A stretch of 64,000 nt of DNA from an uncultured Pseudomonas sp. (GCF_913777995.1 NZ_CAJYVE010000010.1:310001-374000); one strand, 5' to 3'; shown: positions 35,797-45,080, counted from the stretch's first letter. Made by a program: numbers and translations. Notes: generated by a model from the sequence alone, not told the origin.

Positions 35797-37296
35797 TCAA
35801 GGGTTCAGCTGGGCGAGTCCGCCTGCCGTGGCAGGGGCGCGCAAGCGCGGCTCGGCGGGGCTGTCTGCGCCGGCCTGCAGGCCACCACCCAAGGCCACCA
35901 GCAGCCCCGCGTAGGCGCCAAGGCGCGCGGCCTCGACCTGCTGCTGAATGTCCTGCTGACGCCACAGCTGGGTCTGGGCCTGCAACACATCGAGGTAGTC
36001 CACCAGGCCACGCTGCCAGGCCAGCCGCGCCAGGTCGCAGGCTTTGGCCGCCTTGCTCACCGACTCTGCGGCCAGGGCCTGCTGCTGCTCCAACGACTGA
36101 CGGCGCGACAACTGGCCGGCCACCTCCTGCAAGGCCGTGACCAGCACCTGCCGGTAATGCGCGACCGCCAAGTCGTAACCGGCATTGGCCTGACCCAGTT
36201 CGCTGCGCAGGCGGCCACCGTCGAAGATCGGCAGGCTCAGCGCCGGGCCGGCGTTCCAGGCCTGCTTGCGAGCGTCGAGAAATGCCAGCACGCCACCGCC
36301 GGTGGCCATGTAGCCGAAGCTGGCGCGTAGATCGACGTCGGGATAGAAACCGGCCCGGGCGACCTCGATGCCACGCGCCTCGGCCGCAACCTGCCAACGG
36401 CTGGCGACCACATCCGGGCGTTGCCCGAGCAATTGCGCCGGCAGCGCCGCTGGCAACGCCAATGCCTGGCGCAGCGCCAGGGTTGGCCGCCGCAGGCTGG
36501 CCCCCTGCTCCGGCCCCAGCCCGGCCAGGGCCGCCAGTTGCTGACGGCTCAAGGCGATAGCTTCGTGCAAGGCGTCGATCTGCCGATGGGTCTCAGGCAG
36601 CGGCGCCTCGGCGCGGGTCACGTCCAGCTGCGTGCCGATACCGGCTTGCAGGCGCTGCTGGGCGAGGTCGAGGATCTGTCGCTGCTGGCCCAGGGTCGAT
36701 TCGAGAATCTCCAGCCGCGCATGCTGCAGGGCCAGCTCGATATAGGCACGCACCACGTTGCCCTGTAGCTCCAGCTGCGCCTGACGCTGTTCGGCGGCAC
36801 GTTGGTGCACCCGGTCCAGTGCCTGCTCGCTGGCGTTGTGCTCACGCCCCCACAGGTCGAGGTCGAAACTCAGCGCCACCGCCAGGTCGTTATCCCAGGT
36901 CTGGGTGCTGGCGAGGCTGCCGGGGCCGTAGAAACCATCGTCGGGCCAGCCGCGTCGCGCCAGGTGGCCCGTAGCATTGGCCTGCAGCGCTTCACGCGCC
37001 TGGCTGAGGCCGGCGATGGCCCGGGCCTGGCGCACCCGTGCGGCAGCCGCAGCCAGGCTGGGGCTGCCGGCACTGGCCTGCGCCACCCAGGCGTCAAGCT
37101 GCGGGTCGCCGTAGGCGCGCCACCACTGCGCAGCCGGCCAGCTGGCTTCACGGTCGGCCAGGTCGATGCCCAGGTCATGGGTGGGAAGGTCGTCACTGAG
37201 CGGCTGGATGCCGTGAGTGGAAATACAGCCGTTGAGCAACACGGAGGCTGCCAGGACACTGAGGGTCTTGAGCCCTCTGACGATGCAACGCGGCAC
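35797..37296 (-). CDS. Outer-membrane efflux lipoprotein (OprM/NodT family)
   Basis: TolC-like outer-membrane channel subunit, 499 residues. The signal peptide ends in the lipobox LLNGC (acylated Cys near residue 23). Two OEP repeats follow, with helical segments such as AAAARVRQARAIAGLSQARE and the later RSELGQANAGYDLAVAHYRQ. It starts with GTG at 37296 and is the first gene of the operon (channel, FUSC, DUF1656, HlyD), divergent from a LysR gene that probably controls it. Confidence 0.9.
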   Translation of the reverse strand: MPRCIVRGLKTLSVLAASVLLNGCISTHGIQPLSDDLPTHDLGIDLADREASWPAAQWWRAYGDPQLDAWVAQASAGSPSLAAAAARVRQARAIAGLSQAREALQANATGHLARRGWPDDGFYGPGSLASTQTWDNDLAVALSFDLDLWGREHNASEQALDRVHQRAAEQRQAQLELQGNVVRAYIELALQHARLEILESTLGQQRQILDLAQQRLQAGIGTQLDVTRAEAPLPETHRQIDALHEAIALSRQQLAALAGLGPEQGASLRRPTLALRQALALPAALPAQLLGQRPDVVASRWQVAAEARGIEVARAGFYPDVDLRASFGYMATGGGVLAFLDARKQAWNAGPALSLPIFDGGRLRSELGQANAGYDLAVAHYRQVLVTALQEVAGQLSRRQSLEQQQALAAESVSKAAKACDLARLAWQRGLVDYLDVLQAQTQLWRQQDIQQQVEAARLGAYAGLLVALGGGLQAGADSPAEPRLRAPATAGGLAQLNP

Positions 37297-37496
37297 TGCT
37301 GCAAATTCCCCAGGAGGAAATGAAACGACTGTGAATGCCGCGATTCTAGGGGGCGGCCGAGGCAGCGATAAGCGGGGCCGAATGTGAATCTTTATTGCAG
37401 GAACGGCAAGAATGCCGCTGGGTGGATAGACAGGGACTGGTAACTTCGTGTCACAATTTACCCAAACCGTGTACGCCTTTTCTTCCGAGAAACTTC

Positions 37497-38435
37497 ATGG
37501 ATACCCTGCAAAACATGCGCGCCTTCAGTTGCGTGGCGCAAGCGGGCAGCTTCACTGCGGCCGCCGCACAACTGGATACCACCACCGCCAACATTTCGCG
37601 CGCCGTATCCAATCTGGAAGCGCACTTGCAGACCCGCCTGCTCAATCGCACCACCCGGCGCATCGCCCTGACCGAAGCCGGCAAACGCTACCTGCAGCGC
37701 TGCGAGCAGATCCTCGCCTATGTCGAAGAGGCCGAAGCCGAGGCCAGCGATGCCCATGCCCGGCCCGCCGGCCTATTGAAGGTGCATTCGATGCCCGGCG
37801 TCGGCCAGCACTATGTCATCGATGCCATTGCCAGCTACCGCCAGGATCACAAGGACGTGTCGTTCGACCTGACCCTGACCAACCGCGTGCCCGACCTACT
37901 GGAAGACGGCTATGACGTGTCCATCGTGCTGGCCAGCGAACTGCCGGACTCGGGCTTCGTCTCGCAACGCCTGGGCATCACCTACAGCATCGTCTGCGCC
38001 TCCCCCGCCTACATCGCGCGGCGCGGCATGGCGCATCGACCCGCCGACCTGCTCACCCATGACTGCCTGCGCCTGGTCAGCCCGGTGTTCCCGCTGGACA
38101 AGTGGCAGTTCACCGGGCCGGATGGCCAGGAAGGCGTCAGCCTCAACAGCTCGCCGTTCCTGGTCAATTCCGCCGAAGCCATGAAGACCGCCATCGCCAG
38201 CGGCATGGGCGTGGGCATCCTGCCGATCTACTCGGCCATCGACGGCCTGCGCGATGGCACCCTGGTGCGCGTGCTGCCGCGCTACCGCTTCCAGGAACTC
38301 AACCTGTACGCCGTGTACCCCTCGCGCCAGTACCTGGACGCGAAGATCAAAACCTGGGTGGAATACCTGCGCAGCACCCTCCCGGCCATCCTCGCCGCCG
38401 ACGAGACAGACCTGCAGGCGCATACTCCGGCCTAG
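37497..38435 (+). CDS. LysR-family transcriptional regulator
   Basis: DNA-binding regulator of 312 residues. The N-terminal winged HTH (about 1-60) shows MRAFSCVAQAGSFTAAAAQL and SRAVSNLEAHLQTRLLNRTT; the rest is the effector-binding domain. The ATG at 37497 is used since the frame from 37395 lacks a ribosome site and LysR proteins begin MDxLxxMRxF. It is divergent from the efflux operon across a 200-base gap, the usual arrangement for autoregulation and activation of the neighbour; the inducer is unknown. Confidence 0.9.
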   Translation: MDTLQNMRAFSCVAQAGSFTAAAAQLDTTTANISRAVSNLEAHLQTRLLNRTTRRIALTEAGKRYLQRCEQILAYVEEAEAEASDAHARPAGLLKVHSMPGVGQHYVIDAIASYRQDHKDVSFDLTLTNRVPDLLEDGYDVSIVLASELPDSGFVSQRLGITYSIVCASPAYIARRGMAHRPADLLTHDCLRLVSPVFPLDKWQFTGPDGQEGVSLNSSPFLVNSAEAMKTAIASGMGVGILPIYSAIDGLRDGTLVRVLPRYRFQELNLYAVYPSRQYLDAKIKTWVEYLRSTLPAILAADETDLQAHTPA

Positions 38436-38577
38436 GCCTGGCGCACATCGGCAGGAACGGCTCCAGCCTTAAAGGACCAGGCGAGTTCTCGTCAGTCGTC
38501 CGATAAGAAAACGGCTGACCACGAAGGCCCGGAATGTTAGCGTGCTACGCATTCAACCGCTCGAGAGTGACCGCACA

Positions 38578-39552
38578 ATGAAAAAAACCGTACTCGCCTT
38601 CAGCCGTGTCAATCCGCAAATGGCCGAACGCCTGGCGCAGGACTTCAATGTGATCATCCCCGACCCGAAACAGGGGGATATCGCGGCGCAGTTCAACGAA
38701 GCGCTGCCCGAGGTCCATGGCCTGATCGGCGCCGGACGCAAGCTGGGCCGCGAGCAACTGGCCGACGCGAAGAATCTGCAGGTGGTGTCGAGCATTTCGG
38801 TGGGCTACGACAACTACGACGTGGACTACCTCACCGAGCGTGGCATCCTGCTCACCAACACCCCGGACGTCCTGACCGAGAGTACTGCCGACCTGGGCTT
38901 CGCGCTGATCATGAGCAGCGCCCGCCGGGTCGCCGAGCTGGACGCCTACACCAAGGCCGGCCACTGGACACGCAGCATCGAGCCGCCGCATTTCGGCACC
39001 GATGTGCATGGCAAGACCCTGGGTATCGTCGGCATGGGCAACATCGGTGCCGCCGTGGCCCGTCGCGGCCGCCTGGGCTTCAACATGCCGATCCTGTACA
39101 GCGGCAACAGCCGCAAGACCGCCCTGGAGCAGGAACTGGGCGCGCAGTTCAGAACGCTTGATCAACTGCTCGCCGAAGCCGACTTCGTTTGCCTGGTGGT
39201 GCCGCTGAGTGACAAGACCCGCCACCTGATCGGCCGCCGCGAACTGGCGCTGATGAAGAAGAGTGCCATCTTGGTGAACATCTCGCGTGGCCCGGTGGTC
39301 GACGAGCCGGCACTGATCGAGGCGTTGCAGAACGGTACCCTGCGCGGCGCCGGCCTGGACGTCTACGAGAAGGAACCGCTGGCCGAGTCGCCACTGTTCC
39401 AGCTCAGCAATGCCGTGACCCTGCCGCATATCGGTTCGGCGACCACCGAGACCCGCCAGGCGATGGCCGACCTGGCCTGCCAGAACCTGCGCAGCGCCCT
39501 GCTCGGCGAGCGTCCGCAGAACCTGGTCAACCCGCAGGCCTGGAAGGCCTGA
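38578..39552 (+). CDS. D-2-hydroxyacid dehydrogenase (glyoxylate/hydroxypyruvate/2-ketogluconate reductase-like)
   Basis: NAD(P)-dependent reductase of the D-isomer 2-hydroxyacid family, 324 residues. The nucleotide-binding motif is GMGNIG (about 154-159). Catalytic elements are the Arg in NISRGPVVDE, the Glu in DVYEKEP and the His in LPHIGSAT. Closest in layout to GhrB/TkrA-type enzymes; which substrate is used cannot be decided. The ATG at 38578 gives MKKTVLAFSRV; an in-frame ATG at 38542 lacks a ribosome site. Confidence 0.87.
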   Translation: MKKTVLAFSRVNPQMAERLAQDFNVIIPDPKQGDIAAQFNEALPEVHGLIGAGRKLGREQLADAKNLQVVSSISVGYDNYDVDYLTERGILLTNTPDVLTESTADLGFALIMSSARRVAELDAYTKAGHWTRSIEPPHFGTDVHGKTLGIVGMGNIGAAVARRGRLGFNMPILYSGNSRKTALEQELGAQFRTLDQLLAEADFVCLVVPLSDKTRHLIGRRELALMKKSAILVNISRGPVVDEPALIEALQNGTLRGAGLDVYEKEPLAESPLFQLSNAVTLPHIGSATTETRQAMADLACQNLRSALLGERPQNLVNPQAWKA

Positions 39553-40455
39553 TCAGGCCAGTTTGCCCGCCGCCGTGGCCACCACGGCGCGCGGCTTGCG
39601 AAACACCAGCACGTTACCCGCCATCACCAGCGCCAGGCCGGCCAGTGCCGGCAGCGTCCACTGGTAGCCTTCGGCATAGGCCGAAATGTTCAGCGCCACC
39701 ACCGGGAACAGCACCGTGCAATAGGCGGCACGTTCCGCGCCCATACGCCCGACCAGGGTCAGGTAGGCGGTGAAGGCAATCACCGAACCCGGAATCACCA
39801 GGTACAGCAGCGAGCCGACATAGCGCGTCGTCCACTCGAAATGCAGCGGTACGCCACTGACCAGGCAATACAGACTCAACAGCACAGCGCCGTAGAGCAT
39901 GCCCCAGGCATTGGTGGTCAGCGGCTTGAGGCCGGCCTTCTGTTGCAGGGTCGAGAGCATGTTGCCCGCCGAGAAGCACAGCGTGCCAAGCAAGGCCAGG
40001 CCCAGCCCCAGCAGGGTCTCCTGGCTGGCGGGATGACCGACCAGCTCGGGCCAGAACAGGCAGGCCAGCCCGGTCAGGCCCAGGGCCGCTCCGGTGAGCA
40101 CGTTGCGGGCGATGCGCTGGCCGAAGAACAGCCGGGCATTGAGGGCATTCCACAGCGTCGAGGTGGAGAACACCACCGCGATGAGGCCGCTGGGAATCCA
40201 CTGGCTGGCGGTGTAGAAGCATATGAAGTTCAGGCAGAACAGGCACAGGCCCTGGGCCAGGCAGATCCACTGCCCGCGCCGGTCGACCGCTTGCAGGCGC
40301 CCGCTGAACAGCAGCACGACGAACAGCAGCAGCGCCGCCAGGCCGAAGCGATAGGCGATCGACAGGGCAATGGCCACCTCGCCCAATTGCAGTTTCAGGG
40401 CGATCCAGGTGGTGCCCCAGATCAGCACGGTGAGCAGGTAAAGCGAGAGGTTCAT
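39553..40455 (-). CDS. EamA/DMT-family transporter
   Basis: Inner-membrane drug/metabolite exporter of 300 residues with ten predicted helices in two EamA repeats. The first begins MNLSLYLLTVLIWGTTWIAL, a hallmark of the family. The ATG at 40455 has AGGAG upstream; the frame continues to 40524. It is divergent from an AraC-type gene 134 bases away, which may control it. Substrate unknown; amino acids or metabolites are typical for the family. Confidence 0.88.
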   Translation of the reverse strand: MNLSLYLLTVLIWGTTWIALKLQLGEVAIALSIAYRFGLAALLLFVVLLFSGRLQAVDRRGQWICLAQGLCLFCLNFICFYTASQWIPSGLIAVVFSTSTLWNALNARLFFGQRIARNVLTGAALGLTGLACLFWPELVGHPASQETLLGLGLALLGTLCFSAGNMLSTLQQKAGLKPLTTNAWGMLYGAVLLSLYCLVSGVPLHFEWTTRYVGSLLYLVIPGSVIAFTAYLTLVGRMGAERAAYCTVLFPVVALNISAYAEGYQWTLPALAGLALVMAGNVLVFRKPRAVVATAAGKLA

Positions 40456-40589
40456 GATGTGGCTCCTGTGTGAGCCTGGATTCTCTGCACGGCAGGCCCG
40501 GGCCGCTTGCACAATCTTGCGCATTTAGCGGTTGCCCCGCTGGCAAGCGCCGCCATGCGGAGTAGGATGAAGGGCCTCAAGGAGTTGCC

Positions 40590-41459
40590 ATGTCGCTCGA
40601 TAGCATCCAGGTCTTCCAGTCGCTCAACAGTTCGCCCCATGCCCATCTGGAGCAGAGCGCGCGGCTGGGTGACGGCCTGAACGCCGCGCTATGGAGCAAC
40701 CACCATGACATCCGCGAGTATCACGCGCCTGACCATCACACGCTGTCGTGCTACATCGCCGACGGCACCGGCACCTTCCGTCGTGACCGCCCGGACCAGA
40801 AGGGCTCGCCCGGCAAGCTCTGTGTGCTGCCGGCCGGCCATGAGTCGGCATGGGTGATCAATGGCCGCATTCGTCTGGCGCACCTGTATATCAGCCCCGA
40901 GCAGTTCGCCCTGGGTTGCGTGACCCTCTTGGACCGCGAGCCCCGCACCCTGCAGCTGCAGGAAAACACCTTTCTCGACGATGCCTGCCAGGCCGACAAC
41001 TTCAGGCGCCTGATAGGCCTGAACTGGCATGAACCCGGCGAACGCCTGCTGACCAGCAGCCTGGCCCACGACATGCTCAGCCATGCGCTGCTGACCCAGG
41101 TCGGCCTGCGCGATGGCCTGCGCCTGAAGGGCGGCCTGGCGCCGCACCTGTGCAAGCGGCTGGTGGACTTCATCGAAACACATCTGGACGAAGGCTTGAG
41201 CCTGGGGCAACTGGCCGAACTCTGCGCGCTGTCGGAATACCACTTCGCACGGATGTTTCGCAGCAGCTTCGGCATGCCGCCGCACCGCTACGTGCTGCAA
41301 CGCCGCCTGCAACGGGCCAGGCACCTGCTGCGCGAATCCGCCGTGCCGCTGGGTGACGTCGCCCTGGCCTGTGGTTTCGCCAGCGCCAGCCACTTCACCA
41401 ATCGCTTCCGCCAGGCCATGGGCGCGACACCGGGGGAATACCGGCAGGCGTTTGCCTGA
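40590..41459 (+). CDS. AraC-family transcriptional regulator
   Basis: Regulator of 289 residues with an N-terminal cupin-like sensing domain (about 30-150, including GKLCVLPAGHESAW) and C-terminal paired HTH motifs (LGQLAELCALSEYHFARMFR and LGDVALACGFASASHFTNRF). AAGGAG precedes the ATG at 40590. It is divergent from the EamA transporter gene, a likely target. Confidence 0.9.
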   Translation: MSLDSIQVFQSLNSSPHAHLEQSARLGDGLNAALWSNHHDIREYHAPDHHTLSCYIADGTGTFRRDRPDQKGSPGKLCVLPAGHESAWVINGRIRLAHLYISPEQFALGCVTLLDREPRTLQLQENTFLDDACQADNFRRLIGLNWHEPGERLLTSSLAHDMLSHALLTQVGLRDGLRLKGGLAPHLCKRLVDFIETHLDEGLSLGQLAELCALSEYHFARMFRSSFGMPPHRYVLQRRLQRARHLLRESAVPLGDVALACGFASASHFTNRFRQAMGATPGEYRQAFA

Positions 41460-41521
41460 GCCTCCTACCCGGCCTGACTGACCCGTATTGGTTTTAGCCG
41501 CGAAAAGCCAGCAACAAGGTC

Positions 41522-41863
41522 CTAACCGCCCCAGACGATGTAGCTTTGCAGGGCCACGACAGGGCTGGCCAGCAGGCCAACGAGCGCCAGGCGTACCACC
41601 CAGCGTGGCTGGTACGGCATGAGGAACACCAGCAACACACCGCTGCCCATCAATACCGCTGCCCACTCCACCAGCCCCATGGTCACGCCACGGGTAGCGA
41701 CAGCGCCGCACAGCGATAGCGCCAACAGCAACCAGCCCGCGCTGCGCAGCAAGAGGCAGCGTCGAGTACCCGGCTTGCCACCCAACAGGTCGGCGTAGTG
41801 GCGCTCCATCGACAGGCATAGGGCGGTGAAGCCGCTGTAGCACAGCAGCGCGGGCAATAGCAT
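41522..41863 (-). CDS. DUF3325 membrane protein
   Basis: Small inner-membrane protein of 113 residues with three to four hydrophobic helices (LPALLCYSGFTALCLSMERH at the start). DUF3325 genes cluster with PepSY-domain membrane proteins and siderophore receptors. Its ATG overlaps the stop of the PepSY gene at 41863, so it is the third gene of the DUF3649-PepSY-DUF3325 set. Confidence 0.82.
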   Translation of the reverse strand: MLLPALLCYSGFTALCLSMERHYADLLGGKPGTRRCLLLRSAGWLLLALSLCGAVATRGVTMGLVEWAAVLMGSGVLLVFLMPYQPRWVVRLALVGLLASPVVALQSYIVWGG

Positions 41864-43452
41864 CAGTGAAGCTCCCTGGCAGCCGCCGCCGCGACAGTCG
41901 CTTGCCGGTGCTGCGCGCGTGGTGCCGATACCGGCGGGCGCTGACGGAATTTCCAGGCCAGCCAGCCCAGCAACAGGCCGGTCGCCAGGGCCGCCAGGTC
42001 GAAGCCGGGCAATACCCAGTCGCCGCGTTGCCAGGCTGCCAACAGGTAAGGCCCGGCGCTGAACAGGTCCAGCAAAGGCAGGCAGGCGAATAGCACGGCG
42101 CCAAGTCCCAGTTGCTCACGCCAGGCCGCCCGGCCGTCACGCAACAGGGCATGCAGCAACGCCAGGGCCCAGATCAGGAAGAACACCTTGACCTCCCAAG
42201 CGGCTCGCCCGGCCATGCCCACCGGCAACAGGCGATTGGCCCAGAACAGCGCCGCTACGCCCAGCAGCAGGCCGGCCATGCTGGCGATGTTGAGCACCTG
42301 CACCAGCCGCAGCTCGAAAGGCAGCACCCCCGTCTTGGCATGTCTGGCGGCGCGCTTGCCCAGCCACATCACCAGCCCGCTACCGATCATGGCGGTACCG
42401 CCGAGGCCGAACACGAAGTACAGCCAACGCAGCGGGGTGCCGGCGAAGTGCCCCATGTGCAGGTCCCAGAAGCCCTCGGTGATCACCGAAGGCGCGCCCC
42501 GCACCGGCTCCGTGTCGCCCAGCAACAGGCCGCTGGTGGCGTCGAACCTCAGGGTGTCGCCGTCACGACGCACCACGCGGTCGTGGCCATCGCGATACAG
42601 CAACGCCGTGGCACTGGCATCGCCCGGGTTGTTGACCACGATGCGCTCGATACGGTTAGCCCCCCAGCGGGCATCGGCCAGCGGTACCAGCGCCTCGAGG
42701 CGTGCCAGCGGCACCGCGACGCCCTTGGCCGGCGGCTGGGCGAAACCGGGATACACCTCGTCGTAGAAAGCCCGGGTGTCGCTGCCGTAGTGGGCGATGA
42801 TGCTCGCCGGCATGACCATCGAGGCGAAGAACAGCAGGCTGCTGTAGGTGATCATCAGATGGAACGGCAAGATCAGCACGCCCAGGGCGTTATGCCCGTC
42901 CAGCCAGGAACGCTGGCCCTTGCCGGGACGGAAAGTGAAGAACTCCTTGAACAGTTTCTTGTGCACGATGATGCCGGTGACCAGGGCGATGAACATCACC
43001 ATCGCGGCGATGCTGGTCAGCCAGCGTCCCCACGGGTACGGCACTTCAAGCTGATAGTGAAAGTTATAGAAAAAGTCCCCGCCTCGGGTTTCCCGCGCCT
43101 GGACGGGCGCACCGCTCTGCGCGTCGACAAGGGTTCGCTCGACGCGCCCCCGCTGGCCGGGGGCGGCGGCACCGATGCTGAGCAGCTGCATGCCGGGCGT
43201 GCGCGCGTCGGGCAGGTTGATGATCCAGCGCGCTGCACTCGGTGCATGGCCCTGCAGGTAGTCCTGCGCCACCTGGACGCTACGCGCGCTGTCCAGCGGA
43301 TGGGAAGCCAGTTCCGGTGTCATCCATTGGGTGATCTCGGCGCGGAAATACGACAGCGTGCCGGTAAGGAAGATGGCGAACAGCAGCCAGCCGAAGACCA
43401 GCCCCAGCCAGGTGTGCAGCCACGCCATGGCCTGGCGCAGGCCCTCCCTCAT
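41863..43452 (-). CDS. PepSY-associated membrane protein (iron-regulated type)
   Basis: Inner-membrane protein of 529 residues of the PepSY_TM family, linked to ferric-siderophore use and possibly to reduction of imported iron complexes. It has an N-terminal helix (about 12-35), PepSY-like periplasmic segments, LDGHNALGVLILPFHLMITY in the second helix, and several C-terminal helices. The ATG at 43452 (MREGLRQAMAWLHTWLGL) is chosen because it overlaps the upstream gene's stop by ATGA; the frame extends to 43641 in sequence that is coding for DUF3649 instead. Confidence 0.88.
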   Translation of the reverse strand: MREGLRQAMAWLHTWLGLVFGWLLFAIFLTGTLSYFRAEITQWMTPELASHPLDSARSVQVAQDYLQGHAPSAARWIINLPDARTPGMQLLSIGAAAPGQRGRVERTLVDAQSGAPVQARETRGGDFFYNFHYQLEVPYPWGRWLTSIAAMVMFIALVTGIIVHKKLFKEFFTFRPGKGQRSWLDGHNALGVLILPFHLMITYSSLLFFASMVMPASIIAHYGSDTRAFYDEVYPGFAQPPAKGVAVPLARLEALVPLADARWGANRIERIVVNNPGDASATALLYRDGHDRVVRRDGDTLRFDATSGLLLGDTEPVRGAPSVITEGFWDLHMGHFAGTPLRWLYFVFGLGGTAMIGSGLVMWLGKRAARHAKTGVLPFELRLVQVLNIASMAGLLLGVAALFWANRLLPVGMAGRAAWEVKVFFLIWALALLHALLRDGRAAWREQLGLGAVLFACLPLLDLFSAGPYLLAAWQRGDWVLPGFDLAALATGLLLGWLAWKFRQRPPVSAPRAQHRQATVAAAAARELH

Positions 43453-43796
43453 GACAGCCAGCGTCCTGCTGCCCAGACCACCGCCAACACCGCGCAGCCC
43501 AGCGCGACACCAGTCCAGGCGCGCCATGCCGTGCGGCAGGCGAAGCAGCCGATGAATACCCCCAGGTAAGCCAGGAACGACAGCATCATGCCGGCCATCA
43601 CGGCTTCGCCACGCGGCAGCGGCAGCCATTGGCTGACGCACACACTGAACAGCGAAGCGAACAGGTAGCCGCCCAGGCTAGCGACGATGAAGCGCGAAGC
43701 CACGGCCAGCCGATAGGTCGTGGAAGGGCCGGTTTTCTCGGGCCTGGTACGGCGCGCACTCGCCATGGGTACAGGGTGGATCAGAGTGTCGTCCAT
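43449..43796 (-). CDS. DUF3649 membrane protein
   Basis: Inner-membrane protein of about 115 residues with three helices; a conserved stretch is YRLAVASRFIVASLGGYLFA. It heads the iron-related set with PepSY and DUF3325 genes. The start is uncertain: ATG 43796 gives MDDTLIHPV, ATG 43766 a shorter form, and the frame opens at 43850. A Fur-box-like sequence lies 66 bases upstream of 43796. Confidence 0.8.
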   Translation of the reverse strand: MDDTLIHPVPMASARRTRPEKTGPSTTYRLAVASRFIVASLGGYLFASLFSVCVSQWLPLPRGEAVMAGMMLSFLAYLGVFIGCFACRTAWRAWTGVALGCAVLAVVWAAGRWLS

Positions 43797-43861
43797 CAGG
43801 AGACTCGCGGCCGGTAACAGGAGGCGAGGCCGGGCAGAGCGGCGTGCCAAAACGCAGCGAT

Positions 43862-43880
43862 AATAATGATAAATATTCTC
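43862..43880 (-). promoter_or_regulatory. Fur box upstream of the DUF3649-PepSY-DUF3325 set
   Basis: AATAATGATAAATATTCTC matches 15 of 19 positions of the Fur consensus GATAATGATAATCATTATC. It lies just before the minus-strand iron-linked genes, consistent with iron repression. Confidence 0.65.
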
Positions 43881-44438
43881 AAAAGCAAAGACGCCGGATG
43901 GCGCCCTTACGGCCTGCGCCGCAGCCTCATGCCCCGCTCGTTGATCGCGACAAATTGGCGGCTGGGTATTCCAGAACGGGTTTCACCGCCTGACAGGCCG
44001 TTCTTCTTCCCCCGTTATTTGAGTATGGAAGTTGCAACCTGACTCGCACATAACGGACGCGCGAAGTCTGTTCTTTCACGAATCTTTCACTCGGGCTTTA
44101 CACGCCAACTACATGGGCACTTGGTAAGCGATGGTTAATCCCCACAGGCCTGCAAACTTCAGTGACATTCTGACGCACAGAAGCCACTTTCGGCGAAGCC
44201 GGGTTAGGGGCAAAACGTCTGGAAATGATGACGAAAATCAAGGGATTCGCGGCCAATTTCGCACCCGAAAAAAACGCCCGGGCCTTTGCTGCCAAATATT
44301 TCTTCAAGCCAAGGGCTTGAAATAAAAAACAAATGGCGCCAACACTGTAATCGAGCGCGGACATGCAGTGACTGAATGCTCAGACGCCGAACGAGCCGCC
44401 TCGCTTCAAGCACGAGTTAGCCCTAGTAAGGATCGACT
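43881..44438. other. Intergenic region upstream of the RaiA/HPF-like gene
   Basis: A 558-base gap with no recognised gene. It contains a possible 31-codon ORF (44225-44320) and, overlapping its end, the perfect palindrome TTCAAGCC-AAG-GGCTTGAA (44302-44320 area). The promoter of the ribosome-factor gene presumably lies here. An sRNA is possible but nothing I can name is visible. Confidence 0.45.
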
Positions 44439-44861
44439 ATGCAAATCCAGGTCAACAGCGATAACCACATCGAAAGCAGTATCCGACTGGAGAATTGGGT
44501 TCGTTCTACCCTCGAAAGCACACTCGAACGCTACGACGATTACATCACCCGCGTGGAAGTCCATCTGCGCGACGAAAACGGCGACAAAGCCGGCCCCAAC
44601 GACATTCGCTGCCAGATGGAGGCACGCCCCAAGGGCCATCAACCGATTTCCGTGACCCACAAGGCCGACACACTGGACTTGGCGGTGGACGGCGCAGCCA
44701 GCAAGCTGGACCACGCCCTGGAACACCTGATCGGCAAATTGCGAGACAAGCAGCGCCACGCGCAGACCACCGCGCCCTTCGATCCTGAAAACGCCGATGC
44801 GCTGCTGCAGGAAGAGTTTCTCGAGAACGAGCAGGCCAAGGAAGCCGAGCGGCTGTCCTGA
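44439..44861 (+). CDS. Ribosome-associated translation inhibitor (HPF/RaiA family)
   Basis: Cytosolic ribosome-binding protein of 140 residues, of the sigma-54-modulation/HPF fold that stabilises or silences ribosomes in stationary phase or stress. Conserved core: MQIQVNSDNHIESSIRLENW, then a beta-alpha unit ending VHLRDENGDKAGPNDIRCQM and the basic patch KGHQPISVTHKADTLDLAVD. An acidic C-terminal tail follows (about 108-140). It is separate from rpoN, where the standard hpf of Pseudomonas lies, so it is a paralogue. A strong intrinsic terminator follows. Confidence 0.85.
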   Translation: MQIQVNSDNHIESSIRLENWVRSTLESTLERYDDYITRVEVHLRDENGDKAGPNDIRCQMEARPKGHQPISVTHKADTLDLAVDGAASKLDHALEHLIGKLRDKQRHAQTTAPFDPENADALLQEEFLENEQAKEAERLS

Positions 44862-44879
44862 CCCCTCCCCCGTCACCGC

Positions 44880-44909
44880 AAAGCGGGCCTGTAACGGCCC
44901 GCTTTTTTT
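44880..44909 (+). terminator. Intrinsic terminator after the RaiA/HPF-like gene
   Basis: A stem of AAAGCGGGCC paired with GGCCCGCTTT around TGTAAC, followed by a run of T. A classic Rho-independent terminator, 19 bases after the stop codon. Confidence 0.93.
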
Positions 44910-45080
44910 GTGCCCGGATTTTTATCCGCGAAGTGGCCTGATGCGTGCATGGATGGGAACGACGGCATGGCTGAGGAGATCGGCAAACGGCCGGACAGGG
45001 ACGACCGCTTATCCGCCACTGAGAACCAAAAGGATTAATGGCCGGTCAACTTATGCAGAACCCATGAGCAGGTACCGACA

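Noticed and set aside
34532-35914. A 460-codon plus-strand frame over the FUSC pump gene
   Set aside because: Antisense to a membrane pump with clear helices; product is Gln/Arg/His-rich.
44131-44325. A 64-codon plus-strand frame before the RaiA-like gene
   Set aside because: No ribosome site and Arg/Gly/Lys-rich product; the shorter 31-codon frame in another phase is the better candidate.
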